From an uncultured Acidimicrobiaceae bacterium (GTDB lineage: Bacteria; Actinomycetota; Acidimicrobiia; Acidimicrobiales; RAAP-2): a DNA stretch of 64,000 nucleotides. The stretch is taken from NCBI GenBank assembly GCA_903873395.1, contig CAIQOJ010000110.1, forward strand, positions 1 through 64,000, read 5' to 3'. Both the position numbers and the translations under genes were made by a program. The notes beneath the pieces were generated by a model. The model did not search any database. It was not told where the DNA came from and was given only the letters and a program-made list of their open reading frames with translations. This document shows, one piece after another, positions 1 through 8,034 of the stretch (position 1 is its first letter; each line of letters starts with the position of its first letter).

Positions 1-1
1 C

Positions 2-901
2 CGCCTGGCGACCTTGCCGACCATCCATGGGGAGAAGGTGGTCATGCGGGTGCTCGACAAGTCGAGCGTGGTCCTGGGTTTCGGTGACCTCGGTTTCGAC
101 GAAGAGATGCTGGCTGTCTATGAAGGCCTGTACACCAAGCCCTATGGGACGATCCTGGTGACGGGGCCGACCGGATCGGGCAAGTCGACCACCCTGTACA
201 CGACACTTTCGGCGCTCAACTCGCCCGAGAAGAACATCATCACCGTCGAAGATCCGGTCGAGCTTCCCCTGAAGGGCGTCAACCAGATCCAGGTGAACGT
301 CAAGGCGGGGTTGACCTTCGCCACAGCCCTGCGGTCAATCTTGCGAGCGGACCCTGACGTCGTGCTCATCGGAGAGATCCGAGACCGCGAGACAGCGGCG
401 ATCGCCGTCGAAGCGGCACTTACCGGTCACATGGTCTTGGCCACCCTCCATACGAACAGCGCTGCGGCCACGCCGATGCGGCTCATTGAGATGGGTATCG
501 AGCCCTACCTGGTTACGTCGTCACTCTCTGGGGTGCTCGCTCAGCGACTGGCCCGCCGGCTCTGCGTGCACTGCAAGGAGCCGTTCGAGCCGACCGAGGC
601 CGACATCCTGGCCGCAGGGTGGTCGATGGATGAGGTCACGCGCATCGGCGGGATCTCCAAAGTCCATCGATCCGTGGGGTGCACCGCCTGTGCGCAGACC
701 GGCTATCGGGGCCGCCTAGCGCTTTCCGAGCTCTTGTGTATGACCGAAGACATCGAACGATTGATCATCGAAGGAGGATCCGTGGACGAGATCCATCGGC
801 TGGCGGTGGCGCAGGGTATGTCGGGCCTGCGCTCAAGTGGCCTTGACAAGGCAGTAGCGGGCGAAACGACCCTCGAAGAAGTCCTGCGGGTGGTCGCATG
901 A
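2..901 (+). CDS. pilB: Type IV pilus assembly ATPase PilB (GspE family), 5' end outside window
   Basis: This is the C-terminal 299 residues of the cytoplasmic hexameric ATPase that powers pilus extension. The reading frame is open to the left edge, so the N-terminal domain is missing here. Visible motifs are the Walker A loop GPTGSGKST (bases about 161-187), the Asp box EDPVE, the Walker B stretch VLIGEIRD (about 362-385), the His box TLHTN (about 445), and two CxxC pairs (CVHC near 565, CTAC near 679). The tetracysteine zinc site is typical of PilB/GspE and absent from PilT, which favours the extension motor. The stop overlaps the start of the next gene by four bases (ATGA), so the two are probably translationally coupled. 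Confidence 0.95.
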   Translation, partial: RLATLPTIHGEKVVMRVLDKSSVVLGFGDLGFDEEMLAVYEGLYTKPYGTILVTGPTGSGKSTTLYTTLSALNSPEKNIITVEDPVELPLKGVNQIQVNVKAGLTFATALRSILRADPDVVLIGEIRDRETAAIAVEAALTGHMVLATLHTNSAAATPMRLIEMGIEPYLVTSSLSGVLAQRLARRLCVHCKEPFEPTEADILAAGWSMDEVTRIGGISKVHRSVGCTACAQTGYRGRLALSELLCMTEDIERLIIEGGSVDEIHRLAVAQGMSGLRSSGLDKAVAGETTLEEVLRVVA

Positions 902-2493
902 ATCCGACCCGCACCGCGACGCGCAGCGACTGGTCGACCAAGTTGGCCCAAGCGCTGGTCCAATCCGGCTACGAGACTGACGCAGTGCTCAAGCCGGCAC
1001 TGCACGAAGCGATTGCCACTGACCGCACGCTGGCCTACCTCGTCATCAGTCGAGGAATCGTGGGACCCAACGTCGTCATGAGCCTGTTCTCGCAACTGTC
1101 CGAGATTCCTGCGGTTGATCTGGCCCGGTTCACTCCGACGCCTGAGGCAGTGGCGGCACTTCCCGCTCCAGTCGCTGCCGAATATCAAGTAGCAGCCATC
1201 CAATTCGATGGCCGAATCCTGACGGTGGCCTTCGGCGAACCACCCGATCCCCACGACGTCGAAGGCTTGGCATCAGCGGTCGGCTATCGCATCACTCCGG
1301 TCCTCGGAGACCCGCTGCTCATCGAGCAGATGCAGGTCGCTGCCGCCGGCTCCGGAGATGAGCCAGCCCACCACGAAACGGTCGAGCAACTGCTCACCGA
1401 TGGTCTGCCGCCCGTGCCGGAAGGTGCGCCGGCGCTCCACATCGACGATCTTCTCCGCTACGCCGTAGCTGTCGGAGCTTCGGACCTCCATCTCACGGCC
1501 TCGATGCCGGGCACCATCCGACTGAACGGTGCGATCCGCCAGATCGAAGGCTGCCCAATCCTCGACAACGACACGATTCGCGACATGGTGTTCGGCATCT
1601 TGCCGGGATCGCAGCGTGAGCGATTCGAAGAAGAGCACGAACTCGATACCTCTCACTCGATCGCCGGAGTGGGGCGCTTCCGTCTCAACGTGGCACTGCA
1701 GCGGGGCACGGTGTCGGCCGCCTTGCGCCCCATCCCTCATGAGATGCCGACGTTCGATTCTCTGGGGCTGCCGGACTCGATCCGGGCCTTCACGGATCTC
1801 CGACGTGGACTGGTGCTCGTCACCGGACCGACCGGTTCGGGTAAGTCGACGACGCTGGCATCACTCATCGACATCATCAATCGGACCAAGCCGCTCCACA
1901 TCGTCACCGTGGAGGATCCCATCGAGTTCCTCCACGACCACAAGCGGTCGATCATCACCCAGCGTGAGGTGGGGGAGGACACCAACTCCTTCTCGGAGGC
2001 TCTGCGCCGAGTCCTCCGTCAAGACCCTGACGTCATCTTGGTCGGTGAGCTCCGTGATCTCGAGACGATCTCCATGGCGCTGACGGCAGCGGAAACCGGC
2101 CACCTCGTATTCGGGACGCTCCACACCCAGGATGCGCCCCAGACCATCGACCGGATCATCGACGTGTTCCCCACTAATCAGCAAGAGCAGATCCGGGTCA
2201 TGCTCGCCTCGACGCTGGAAGGCGTGGTGACTCAGCAGTTGGTGGTCAATGCCGCAGGCACCGGTCGAGTGGCCTGTGCCGAAGTCATGGTCTGCTCATC
2301 GGGCATCCGCAACCTCATCCGCCAAGCCAAGACGCATCAGATCTACTCGATCATGCAGGTGGGTGCGTCCTACGGCATGCAGACCATGGACCAGGGATTG
2401 GCCAGGCTGGTCAAAGAAGGCGTGATTTCTGAGTCCATCGCCTACGACCGCTCGCAGAACGAAGACGACCTCCGGAACCACCTCGAGGCATGA
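898..2493 (+). CDS. pilT: Type IV pilus retraction ATPase PilT with extra N-terminal domain
   Basis: A 531-residue secretion ATPase. PilT drives pilus retraction and is usually about 340-370 residues. Here residues 1 to about 170 form an added domain that looks like the GspE/MshE N-terminal fold usually seen on PilB. The PilT core follows: Walker A GPTGSGKST at 310-318, EDPIEFLH, LVGELRDLET, TLHTQDAPQT, and the PilT-type motif SGIRNLIRQAKTHQI near 467-481. The zinc CxxC pairs of PilB are absent, which supports PilT. The ATG overlaps the pilB stop. The N-terminal domain could be a c-di-GMP-binding MshEN-type module; that is inference from position, not from recognised ligand residues. Confidence 0.9.
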   Translation: MNPTRTATRSDWSTKLAQALVQSGYETDAVLKPALHEAIATDRTLAYLVISRGIVGPNVVMSLFSQLSEIPAVDLARFTPTPEAVAALPAPVAAEYQVAAIQFDGRILTVAFGEPPDPHDVEGLASAVGYRITPVLGDPLLIEQMQVAAAGSGDEPAHHETVEQLLTDGLPPVPEGAPALHIDDLLRYAVAVGASDLHLTASMPGTIRLNGAIRQIEGCPILDNDTIRDMVFGILPGSQRERFEEEHELDTSHSIAGVGRFRLNVALQRGTVSAALRPIPHEMPTFDSLGLPDSIRAFTDLRRGLVLVTGPTGSGKSTTLASLIDIINRTKPLHIVTVEDPIEFLHDHKRSIITQREVGEDTNSFSEALRRVLRQDPDVILVGELRDLETISMALTAAETGHLVFGTLHTQDAPQTIDRIIDVFPTNQQEQIRVMLASTLEGVVTQQLVVNAAGTGRVACAEVMVCSSGIRNLIRQAKTHQIYSIMQVGASYGMQTMDQGLARLVKEGVISESIAYDRSQNEDDLRNHLEA

Positions 2494-2557
2494 CACCCCA
2501 GACAACGGAGGCGCCAGGCGTGGCCTTCGACAGCTATCAGGCAGGCAGGGAGACATC

Positions 2558-3787
2558 GTGGCACTGACGTTCGACTACAAGGTCCGGGACAAGACGGGAG
2601 ATCTCGTCGAGGGCACCCTCAGCGGTGACAGCATGGCGCTCGTCGTCCGGCGCCTTCGGGAGATGGGCTACATGCCCATCTCCGTGACGCCGCGCTCGGC
2701 CATCAACCTGAAGACCGAGATCAAGATCCCCGGGCTGTCTGGACGGATCAAGCTTCGTGAGATCGCCGTGATGACTCGCCAGTTGTCGACCATGGTCGAC
2801 TCGGGACTGTCGGTGGTGCGCTCGCTCGGGATTCTCGGAAGTCAAATCGACAATCCTGAGCTGGCACGGATCCTCACCGAGGTGCGGCTCGATCTGGAGC
2901 ATGGCTCGTCTCTGTCGGCGGCCTGCTTCAAGCATCCCAAAGTCTTCTCTAACCTCTATTGCACGCTGATCCAGGCTGGCGAAGCCGCCGGCAATCTCGA
3001 CGAGGTACTGAGCAGCCTCGCCGACACGATCGAGAAGCAGGCGCAACTGAACAAGACGATCCGCTCGGCCATGACCTATCCGGCCGTGGTGCTGGCCGTG
3101 ATGCTGGTCATCTTCACCGCCATGATCGTGTTCATCGTTCCGGTCTTCCAGAACCTCTTCACCAGCCTCGGGGGCCAGCTCCCGTTGCCCACCCGGGTCC
3201 TGATCGGCATCTCCAACATCATCACGAGCCCGTGGATGTTGCTCATCATCATTGGGGTCATCGGTGGCATCGTCGCTCTGCGTCGGTGGATCCGCACCGA
3301 CGACGGGCGGCGCACCTGGGACCGACTCCTTCTGCGCCCCCCGATCTTCGGACCCCTCTTCCACAAGTTGGCGCTGGCTCGCGTCTCGTCGACGCTTGCC
3401 TCCATGATCGGATCTGGCGTCCCCATCCTCGAGGCACTCGACATCAGCGCGGACACCGCCGGGAACCGCACGGTCGGCGATGTCCTCATCAGGGCCAAGG
3501 AAGGCGTACGAGAGGGTCGACCACTGGCCGACACTCTTCGCGACAAAGACGACATCATCCCGGTCCTGATGACCCAGATGGTCGAGGTCGGCGAACAGAC
3601 CGGTGCTCTTGACGCCATGCTGCGCAAGGTCGCAGAGTTCTACGACCAAGAGGTCGAGGTGACGGTGAACAACCTGACCGCACTGCTCGAGCCCCTACTC
3701 ACTGTGGTCATGGGCATCGGTGTTGGCATCATGGTGATCTCGCTCTATCTGCCGATGTTCAGCTACATCAAGTTGATCCACAACTAG
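2558..3787 (+). CDS. pilC: Type IV pilus inner-membrane platform protein PilC
   Basis: A 409-residue polytopic protein of the GspF/PilC family. It forms the inner-membrane platform that couples PilB and PilT to pilin assembly. Two repeated T2SF domains are visible: one ends in a hydrophobic segment at about residues 173-197, followed by a second membrane segment at about 218-242. The second copy ends in the C-terminal membrane segment near 378-400. The motif LSTMVDSGLSVVRSL and its second-domain counterpart LASMIGSGVPILEAL mark the duplication. The start is GTG at 2558. The gap to pilT is 64 bases, so the three assembly genes read as one operon in the order pilB-pilT-pilC. Confidence 0.94.
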   Translation: MALTFDYKVRDKTGDLVEGTLSGDSMALVVRRLREMGYMPISVTPRSAINLKTEIKIPGLSGRIKLREIAVMTRQLSTMVDSGLSVVRSLGILGSQIDNPELARILTEVRLDLEHGSSLSAACFKHPKVFSNLYCTLIQAGEAAGNLDEVLSSLADTIEKQAQLNKTIRSAMTYPAVVLAVMLVIFTAMIVFIVPVFQNLFTSLGGQLPLPTRVLIGISNIITSPWMLLIIIGVIGGIVALRRWIRTDDGRRTWDRLLLRPPIFGPLFHKLALARVSSTLASMIGSGVPILEALDISADTAGNRTVGDVLIRAKEGVREGRPLADTLRDKDDIIPVLMTQMVEVGEQTGALDAMLRKVAEFYDQEVEVTVNNLTALLEPLLTVVMGIGVGIMVISLYLPMFSYIKLIHN

Positions 3788-3901
3788 GTTCGACAGCAAG
3801 GCGGGATGGGCGTGCGTACAACACACACCCGCACCTGTCCTCCGAACGGGGTCTAACCACTCGCCTTGCAGCTGAGCGACTACACCCCGTCCATGTTCTA
3901 C

Positions 3902-3929
3902 GTAGTCGCCCCCGCAAATGGGCGACTAC
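3902..3929 (-). other. 10-bp perfect hairpin, possible end structure of a decayed TnpB element
   Basis: Bases 3902-3911 pair perfectly with 3920-3929 around an 8-base loop. It lies downstream of the 3' end of the minus-strand TnpB remnant, where IS200/IS605-family elements carry subterminal hairpins and the 3' part of the guide RNA. It could instead be a simple terminator for pilC, although no T-run follows on either side. Confidence 0.35.
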
Positions 3930-3970
3930 TGCGTGGTTCTGCCTTTTCGTCCCCACTGGGGCACACGGCC

Positions 3971-4018
3971 AGTGCCGCAGTGCCGCAGCGCCGCATTGCC
4001 GTATTGCCGCAGTGCCCG
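3971..4018. repeat. Octamer tandem array, six imperfect copies
   Basis: Six consecutive 8-base units of the form A-G/T-TGCCGC run from 3971 to 4018 (AGTGCCGC twice, then AGCGCCGC, ATTGCCGT, ATTGCCGC, AGTGCCCG). The unit length is not a multiple of three, and the array lies between the TnpB remnant and the hairpin at 3902. No coding role is evident. Confidence 0.8.
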
Positions 4019-4034
4019 TGGGCACTCCGGTCGT

Positions 4035-4442
4035 CTCTGTCCTCGGGTCAGCGTTTCTCGTCTCCGGTCGTAGCCCGGCGACGTCCTGTAGTGATGGCAT
4101 CGGCTGGACGGCTTCCAGCTTGGCCGCGAGCTGTCGCCTGCCCCCGGCTTCGATGGTGCGTGAGGCAGTGACGTCCCGGTCGAGGGACATGCCACAGGTG
4201 CTGCCCTCGGAGACCCGTTCCCAGAGATGCAGTTTGGCTTTCACTGCACTTCTCCCATCGGTCAGACGGGAGGAACAGGTCTTCGTAGAGGGGTAGAACC
4301 GGCCGACCACCGCCAAGGTGGCAGCACGGTCGGGAGACGTGTAGGTGAACGGGCGGCGGAACTCCCCAAAGGAGGCGTCAGCCAAGGACCGGCCAAGGTG
4401 GCGCTTCTTGGTGGCCATGCCCTTGACGTTCAGGTCCTCGAT
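4035..4442 (-). pseudogene. Remnant of IS200/IS605-type TnpB (C-terminal part)
   Basis: Read on the minus strand, this segment keeps recognisable landmarks of the TnpB RNA-guided nuclease C-terminus in order: EDLNVKGM (the RuvC-II glutamate), a LADASFGEFRR stretch, GRFYPSTKTCSS where the zinc finger begins, VKAKLHLWERV, and TCGMSLDRDV (the RuvC-III aspartate). The four-cysteine finger is broken. The second cysteine is replaced and a short stretch is inserted after CSS, and the third cysteine is lost before TCG. The RuvC-I half is absent. The remnant is therefore inactive. Its 5' edge abuts the repeat at 4439-4502, as if that element had cut into it. No TnpA is present. Confidence 0.75.
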
Positions 4443-4502
4443 GGTCCCGGTCATGACGTTGATTGTCAGTCACGATGGCACGGTGCCCGATTTTGGGTAC
4501 AT
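4439..4502. repeat. 64-base dispersed repeat, copy A
   Basis: This segment matches bases 44210-44274 at roughly nine positions in ten by hand alignment. It includes an identical core (ACGGTGCCCGATTTTGGGTA) and the flanking blocks GATGGTCCC, GTCATGACG and TGTCAGTCACG. Similarity fades quickly on both sides. It adjoins the TnpB remnant here but an unrelated sequence at copy B, so it is probably the conserved end of a mobile element. The family is not identified. Confidence 0.7.
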
Positions 4503-4530
4503 GACGTCCCACCTCGCTGCCGAACTCATC

Positions 4531-4563
4531 CACAACTGATCACGACACGCCACAACTGATCAC
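4531..4563. repeat. Two 13-base direct repeats 20 bases apart
   Basis: CACAACTGATCAC occurs exactly at 4531-4543 and 4551-4563. Paired short repeats just inside an element end are typical of transposase-binding ends such as those of IS21-type elements. Here they sit about 30 bases from repeat copy A. No transposase gene accompanies them. Confidence 0.6.
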
Positions 4564-4672
4564 TACAAGTTGCGCATGGCGCTTCCTACGTTGTCGTTGG
4601 CCTCTGGGGCCGTTGGAATTTCGGTAGAGATTCGCGCTTCAGTTCTGATCGGAATCTGCCGATGCCGTTGTC

Positions 4673-5317
4673 ATGGACGCCACCACGTGCTCTCTGCAGA
4701 CCCGCCGCGTCATGAGGAAATTGTCTGCGAGCGACGTCTTGGGTGGTGACGAGCGGACCGACGACGGGTTCACGTTGATCGAACTCATGGTCGTGTTGTT
4801 GGTGTTGGCCATCTTGTTGGCCATCGCCATACCTGCCTACCTTGGCGTCACCTCGAGTGCTGCCAACCGAGCCGCGCAGTCGAATCTCAACCTGGCCCTC
4901 AAAGAGGCCAAGGCCTACTTCAATTCGAACGGTCAGACCTACGGGACAAGTGCGGTGACCAATGGTTCAACGGCGGTTGTCACAGCCATCGGTGCCGGTG
5001 AACCCAGCTTGGCGGTGACCGCGGGTTCCGTTGCGGCCGCACAGTCGGGCTCCACCGTGTCGGTCTACGCCTCGTCGGACGGCAACGGCATCGTGCTCGC
5101 CGCGTGGTCCAAGTCGAAGTGGTGCTGGATCCTTGCCGACAACACCAAAGCGATCAGTACGTCGACGGGAACCGGGGATAACGCTCCCTATGCCACAGGA
5201 GGAGTTCCGACGACGGCTGGCATCGCCTACGGCAAGGTGGCAGCCGCCACCGCGTCTGCCTGTGGCGCAGATCAAGCGTTGACCGCGTCGTACCAGACCA
5301 GCGGGTTTCCGGGCTGA
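4673..5317 (+). CDS. Type IV prepilin-like protein 1
   Basis: A type IV prepilin with a basic leader ending in DDG, then the processed N-terminus FTLIELMVVLLVLAILLAIA with Glu at mature position 5. A PilD-type peptidase should cut after the glycine and methylate the phenylalanine. The leader is 32 residues from the ATG at 4673, or 19 from a second ATG at 4712; neither has a clear ribosome site. The C-terminal domain has two cysteines that could form the pilin disulphide loop, in KWCW and SACG, and ends in GFPG like the other two pilins. It is the most divergent of the three and, unlike them, has no membrane-protein gene directly after it. Confidence 0.88.
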   Translation: MDATTCSLQTRRVMRKLSASDVLGGDERTDDGFTLIELMVVLLVLAILLAIAIPAYLGVTSSAANRAAQSNLNLALKEAKAYFNSNGQTYGTSAVTNGSTAVVTAIGAGEPSLAVTAGSVAAAQSGSTVSVYASSDGNGIVLAAWSKSKWCWILADNTKAISTSTGTGDNAPYATGGVPTTAGIAYGKVAAATASACGADQALTASYQTSGFPG

Positions 5318-5622
5318 TCGGTACCGTTCTCAGAGCAACGGGCGTGCGGCTGGCGATGACGTTCGGGCACTCCGCACTCTTCTTGCATCTGGGCTGACAG
5401 GCTCCTCGACGATCATCTTGCGAGATTCCGGGCATTGCCCACATCGTCCATAGCCCCACGCCGGCAGTGATTACCGCTCGCTGAGCGGATTGCTTCTGTC
5501 CTGCACCCGTAGTGGTGGTGACTTCGTCAACGGAGTGACTTTGTGCCCTGGTTAGGGGCGCGACGGACGTGATCACCATGGAACGAGGGTGCTGGCGCGC
5601 CCACGGACGATGGAGACGCACG
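5318..5622. other. Intergenic region between pilin 1 and pilin 2
   Basis: About 305 bases with no supported gene. A short hairpin (5474-5479 pairing with 5483-5488, 3-base loop) is the only structure noted. A separate promoter for pilin 2 probably lies here, but no convincing -35/-10 pair was found. A good Shine-Dalgarno GGAG at 5612-5615 precedes the chosen pilin 2 start. Confidence 0.5.
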
Positions 5623-6219
5623 ATGACAGAGCGAAACCGCCGAGATGGCGTGATGGACCGGATGCAGGCCAGGGCGAACACGAGTCACCTCGATGAAGGT
5701 TTTACGTTGATCGAGTTGATGGTGGTGCTGTTGATCTTGGCCATCCTGCTGGCCATCGCCATTCCCACCTTCCTCGGCGTGACGCAGTCAGCCAATGATC
5801 GTGCGGCACAGTCGAACCTCCATACGGCGTGGGTGAATGCCGACTCGATCTTTCAAGCCAACGCACAGTCCTTCCCAGCGGCCTCGACGCTGGCCGCATC
5901 GTTGACCGTGGCCGAGCCGGCACTGTCCTTCGTCAGCGGGACCGTCAATACGAGCTCGAACACACCCCAGACCTCAGTGGGCGTGGCCGTCTCCAACGAT
6001 GGGCAGGCCGTCATGTTGGCCGAGATGGCCAAGGGCACGGGAACGTGCTGGTATCAGGCAGACATCGAGATCGCTCAAACTGGCGTGACGGGAGTCGCTA
6101 CGGCCACCACGGCTGCTGGTGCTTGGTACGGCAAACAGACCGGTCAGTCGAGCTGCACTCCCGGGTTTGCCGGCGGCCTGACCGACGTCACCTGGCAGCA
6201 GAACGGCTTCCCTGGCTGA
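5623..6219 (+). CDS. Type IV prepilin 2
   Basis: A 198-residue prepilin. The ATG at 5623 is chosen because GGAG lies eight bases upstream; a longer frame from 5569 lacks such a site. The leader of 26 residues ends in DEG, followed by FTLIELMVVLLILAILLAIA. The body is very similar to pilin 3: both share blocks such as VMLAEMAKGT, the Cys-Trp pair, WYGKQTGQS, CTPGFAGGL and the terminal WQQNGFPG. The two body cysteines would close a C-terminal loop. It is followed after 31 bases by a polytopic membrane protein (6251), an arrangement repeated for pilin 3. Confidence 0.93.
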   Translation: MTERNRRDGVMDRMQARANTSHLDEGFTLIELMVVLLILAILLAIAIPTFLGVTQSANDRAAQSNLHTAWVNADSIFQANAQSFPAASTLAASLTVAEPALSFVSGTVNTSSNTPQTSVGVAVSNDGQAVMLAEMAKGTGTCWYQADIEIAQTGVTGVATATTAAGAWYGKQTGQSSCTPGFAGGLTDVTWQQNGFPG

Positions 6220-6250
6220 TCGTCGGAATCCTGGGTGGGCCATCGCCACC

Positions 6251-7696
6251 ATGAGGCATGACATCATCAGGATGGTGGTCAACTCCGACGACGAGGCTGT
6301 CGATGTGACGCCCATGGCCCCCGTGACCATCTCATCGGCATCGGCCGAAGTGGAGCGGCCATGTGTTGGAGCGGCTCGACCGGAAACCGGTGCAGGCGGG
6401 CAGGACGGCGAAGGAACCGCGGCGCAACGGCCTAGCAGCCATGTGGCGAGTTGGCTGTCTCGCCGGAGATGGCCGATCGCCACCACGGTGATGATGCTGG
6501 GTGTCGGGATCGCCTACCTCCTCTTCTTTGGTGCTGTCGTTCACCATCGACCCATCTGGACGACCGGGGGTGACCTGTGGGGAATCACCCAAGCGGCGCA
6601 AGCCGTGGCTCGTGGCAGGTTCGGAGGGGTCTATGACAGTGGGACCTTCGTCCTCTCGGTGCCCGGAATGGAGGTGCTCCTCGCTCCGGTGGCCAAGGTG
6701 GTCGCCTGGGCCAATTTCACCGCCAACGTCGGGCCCTACCGGTACGACCATCCCACTGCCGCACTGTTGCTGGTGCCCGTCGAGATTCTCGCGGCATCGA
6801 CGGCGGTCTTTGCCGGAGACGCCTTGGCTGAGCGATGGAAGGTGGGAACGGGCCGAAGAGTGGGGCTGTGCCTGGTCATAGGGGCCGTCGCATGGCCTGT
6901 GGCCGTTGTGTGGGGTCACGCCGAGGACTGCTTGTCCGTGGCTATCGCCATCTATGCCCTAATGGCGGTCCTCGACGCCCGGTGGGTCCAGGCTGGCTGG
7001 CTGCTCGGGTTCGCCATTGCCGTCCAGCCATTGGTCGGACTACTCGTTCCGCTTCTGGTCGGTGCTGCCCCGGGTGGACGTCGAGTGGGATTCGTACTTC
7101 GATCGGCTGCCCTGTCGGTGGCTCTCGTGTCCATGGCGCTTATCGATGACACCTCGGCCACCCTGCATGCTGTGCTGCAGCAACCCGCGCCGATCGAGCT
7201 CAATCATGGAACTCCGTGGGCGGCACTCTCGCCCGTTGTGGCCCACACCAGCATCGTGGTCGATGGCGTGCGGCGCCACCTCACGATTGTGGCTGGCGGC
7301 CCAGCCCGGTTGATCTATCTCGCGTTGGCGGTGCTGGTCGGCGTGGTGGTCTGGAGGCGGCCGCAGACTTCGGTCCGCTTGGTGTGGCTTGCCGGCTTAG
7401 TTCTTGTCGGACGCTGCTTCTTCGAGGCCGTGATGACGCCCTACTACCTGGCGCCTCCGCTCATCCTTTGTCTGGTCCTGGCCGCGCGGCACTCCACGCG
7501 TCGATTCATTTCCGCCGTGATCCTCGCACTCGCGGTCACCGTCTTTGCCTACTTCCACCTTGGGTCCTGGGTCTGGTGGCTCTGCGTGGTTGCGTCGATG
7601 GCAACCATTGTCGTGCTCGCCTACCCCTTGTCTGACGTGTCGCCAACGCATGAGCGAGATGGTGGTCGCCATGTCACCCGAGCAATGGTTCCCTGA
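6251..7696 (+). CDS. Polytopic membrane protein, GT-C glycosyltransferase-like, pilin-associated copy 1
   Basis: A 481-residue protein with a hydrophilic N-terminus of about 75 residues, then about ten hydrophobic segments. It is a close paralogue of the protein at 8729. Shared blocks include TGGDLWGI in the first large loop, PGMEVLLAPVA, WGHAEDCL, a VQPLV..LVPL stretch, VVVWRRPQT and FFE.VMTPYYLAPPL. An early acidic loop motif on a many-pass protein fits the general GT-C fold, which uses lipid-linked sugars. I do not recognise a specific family. The start could also be the ATG at 6272; neither has a clear ribosome site. Its position right after a pilin suggests pilin modification, for example glycosylation; that is inference. 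Confidence 0.7.
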   Translation: MRHDIIRMVVNSDDEAVDVTPMAPVTISSASAEVERPCVGAARPETGAGGQDGEGTAAQRPSSHVASWLSRRRWPIATTVMMLGVGIAYLLFFGAVVHHRPIWTTGGDLWGITQAAQAVARGRFGGVYDSGTFVLSVPGMEVLLAPVAKVVAWANFTANVGPYRYDHPTAALLLVPVEILAASTAVFAGDALAERWKVGTGRRVGLCLVIGAVAWPVAVVWGHAEDCLSVAIAIYALMAVLDARWVQAGWLLGFAIAVQPLVGLLVPLLVGAAPGGRRVGFVLRSAALSVALVSMALIDDTSATLHAVLQQPAPIELNHGTPWAALSPVVAHTSIVVDGVRRHLTIVAGGPARLIYLALAVLVGVVVWRRPQTSVRLVWLAGLVLVGRCFFEAVMTPYYLAPPLILCLVLAARHSTRRFISAVILALAVTVFAYFHLGSWVWWLCVVASMATIVVLAYPLSDVSPTHERDGGRHVTRAMVP

Positions 7697-8034
7697 ACAG
7701 GTGACGGACGGTCGCCAAATGAGTGCGGTGCGTGTTGGCAACCCTTTGGAACCCGTTCCGCACCATGGTCGCGACCAAAAACCGGATTCTCTCGGGGATA
7801 CTTGATGGCGACGGGCAGATGGTCGCGGTGTACTCAGATGTCGGGAATTCTCGGCATCGATGACAGTGCTGAGGAGTGCAGTGCGCCTCGGGCCGCAAGC
7901 GATGCCAGTCACTCGTCTCGGCGGACGGTGCACGAGAGTTGATACTCAAGGTCGCTGGCCAATAGGACGAAGGTAGTACTGGTCGGCCTGTAGCCGTCCA
8001 TCCATTGATGCATCAATACAACCAAGGAGCACAC
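7697..8034. other. Long leader region upstream of pilin 3
   Basis: About 340 bases with no supported gene. It separates the first pilin/membrane-protein pair from the second. It ends in a 14-base perfect palindrome (8004-8017) and a strong ribosome site AAGGAG (8024-8029) in front of pilin 3. A promoter is expected here. TTGATA near 7938 could be a -35 element, but the match is weak. Confidence 0.5.
8004..8017. promoter_or_regulatory. 14-base perfect palindrome before pilin 3, possible operator
   Basis: ATTGATGCATCAAT is a perfect inverted repeat ending six bases before the AAGGAG ribosome site of pilin 3. AT-rich palindromes of this size in GC-rich DNA are often dimeric regulator sites, and its position would also let it affect translation. 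No equivalent was seen before pilins 1 or 2. Confidence 0.4.

Larger units (their letters stand above)
3788..4672. other. Decayed intergenic region between pilC and the first pilin
   Basis: About 885 bases without an intact gene. From left to right it holds a 10-bp hairpin (3902-3929), an octamer tandem array (3971-4018), a minus-strand remnant of a TnpB protein (about 4035-4442), a 64-base segment repeated near 44210 (4439-4502), and two 13-base direct repeats (4531 and 4551). Together these look like the scar of one or more old insertion elements. Open frames here lack Shine-Dalgarno sites and are not proposed as genes. The promoter for the first pilin should lie in the last 100 bases, but I cannot place it. 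Confidence 0.7.

Noticed and set aside
2537-3649. A 370-codon minus-strand frame opposite pilC
   Set aside because: pilC has the two-domain T2SF pattern and membrane segments; the antisense frame is His/Arg/Asp-rich without family sequence.
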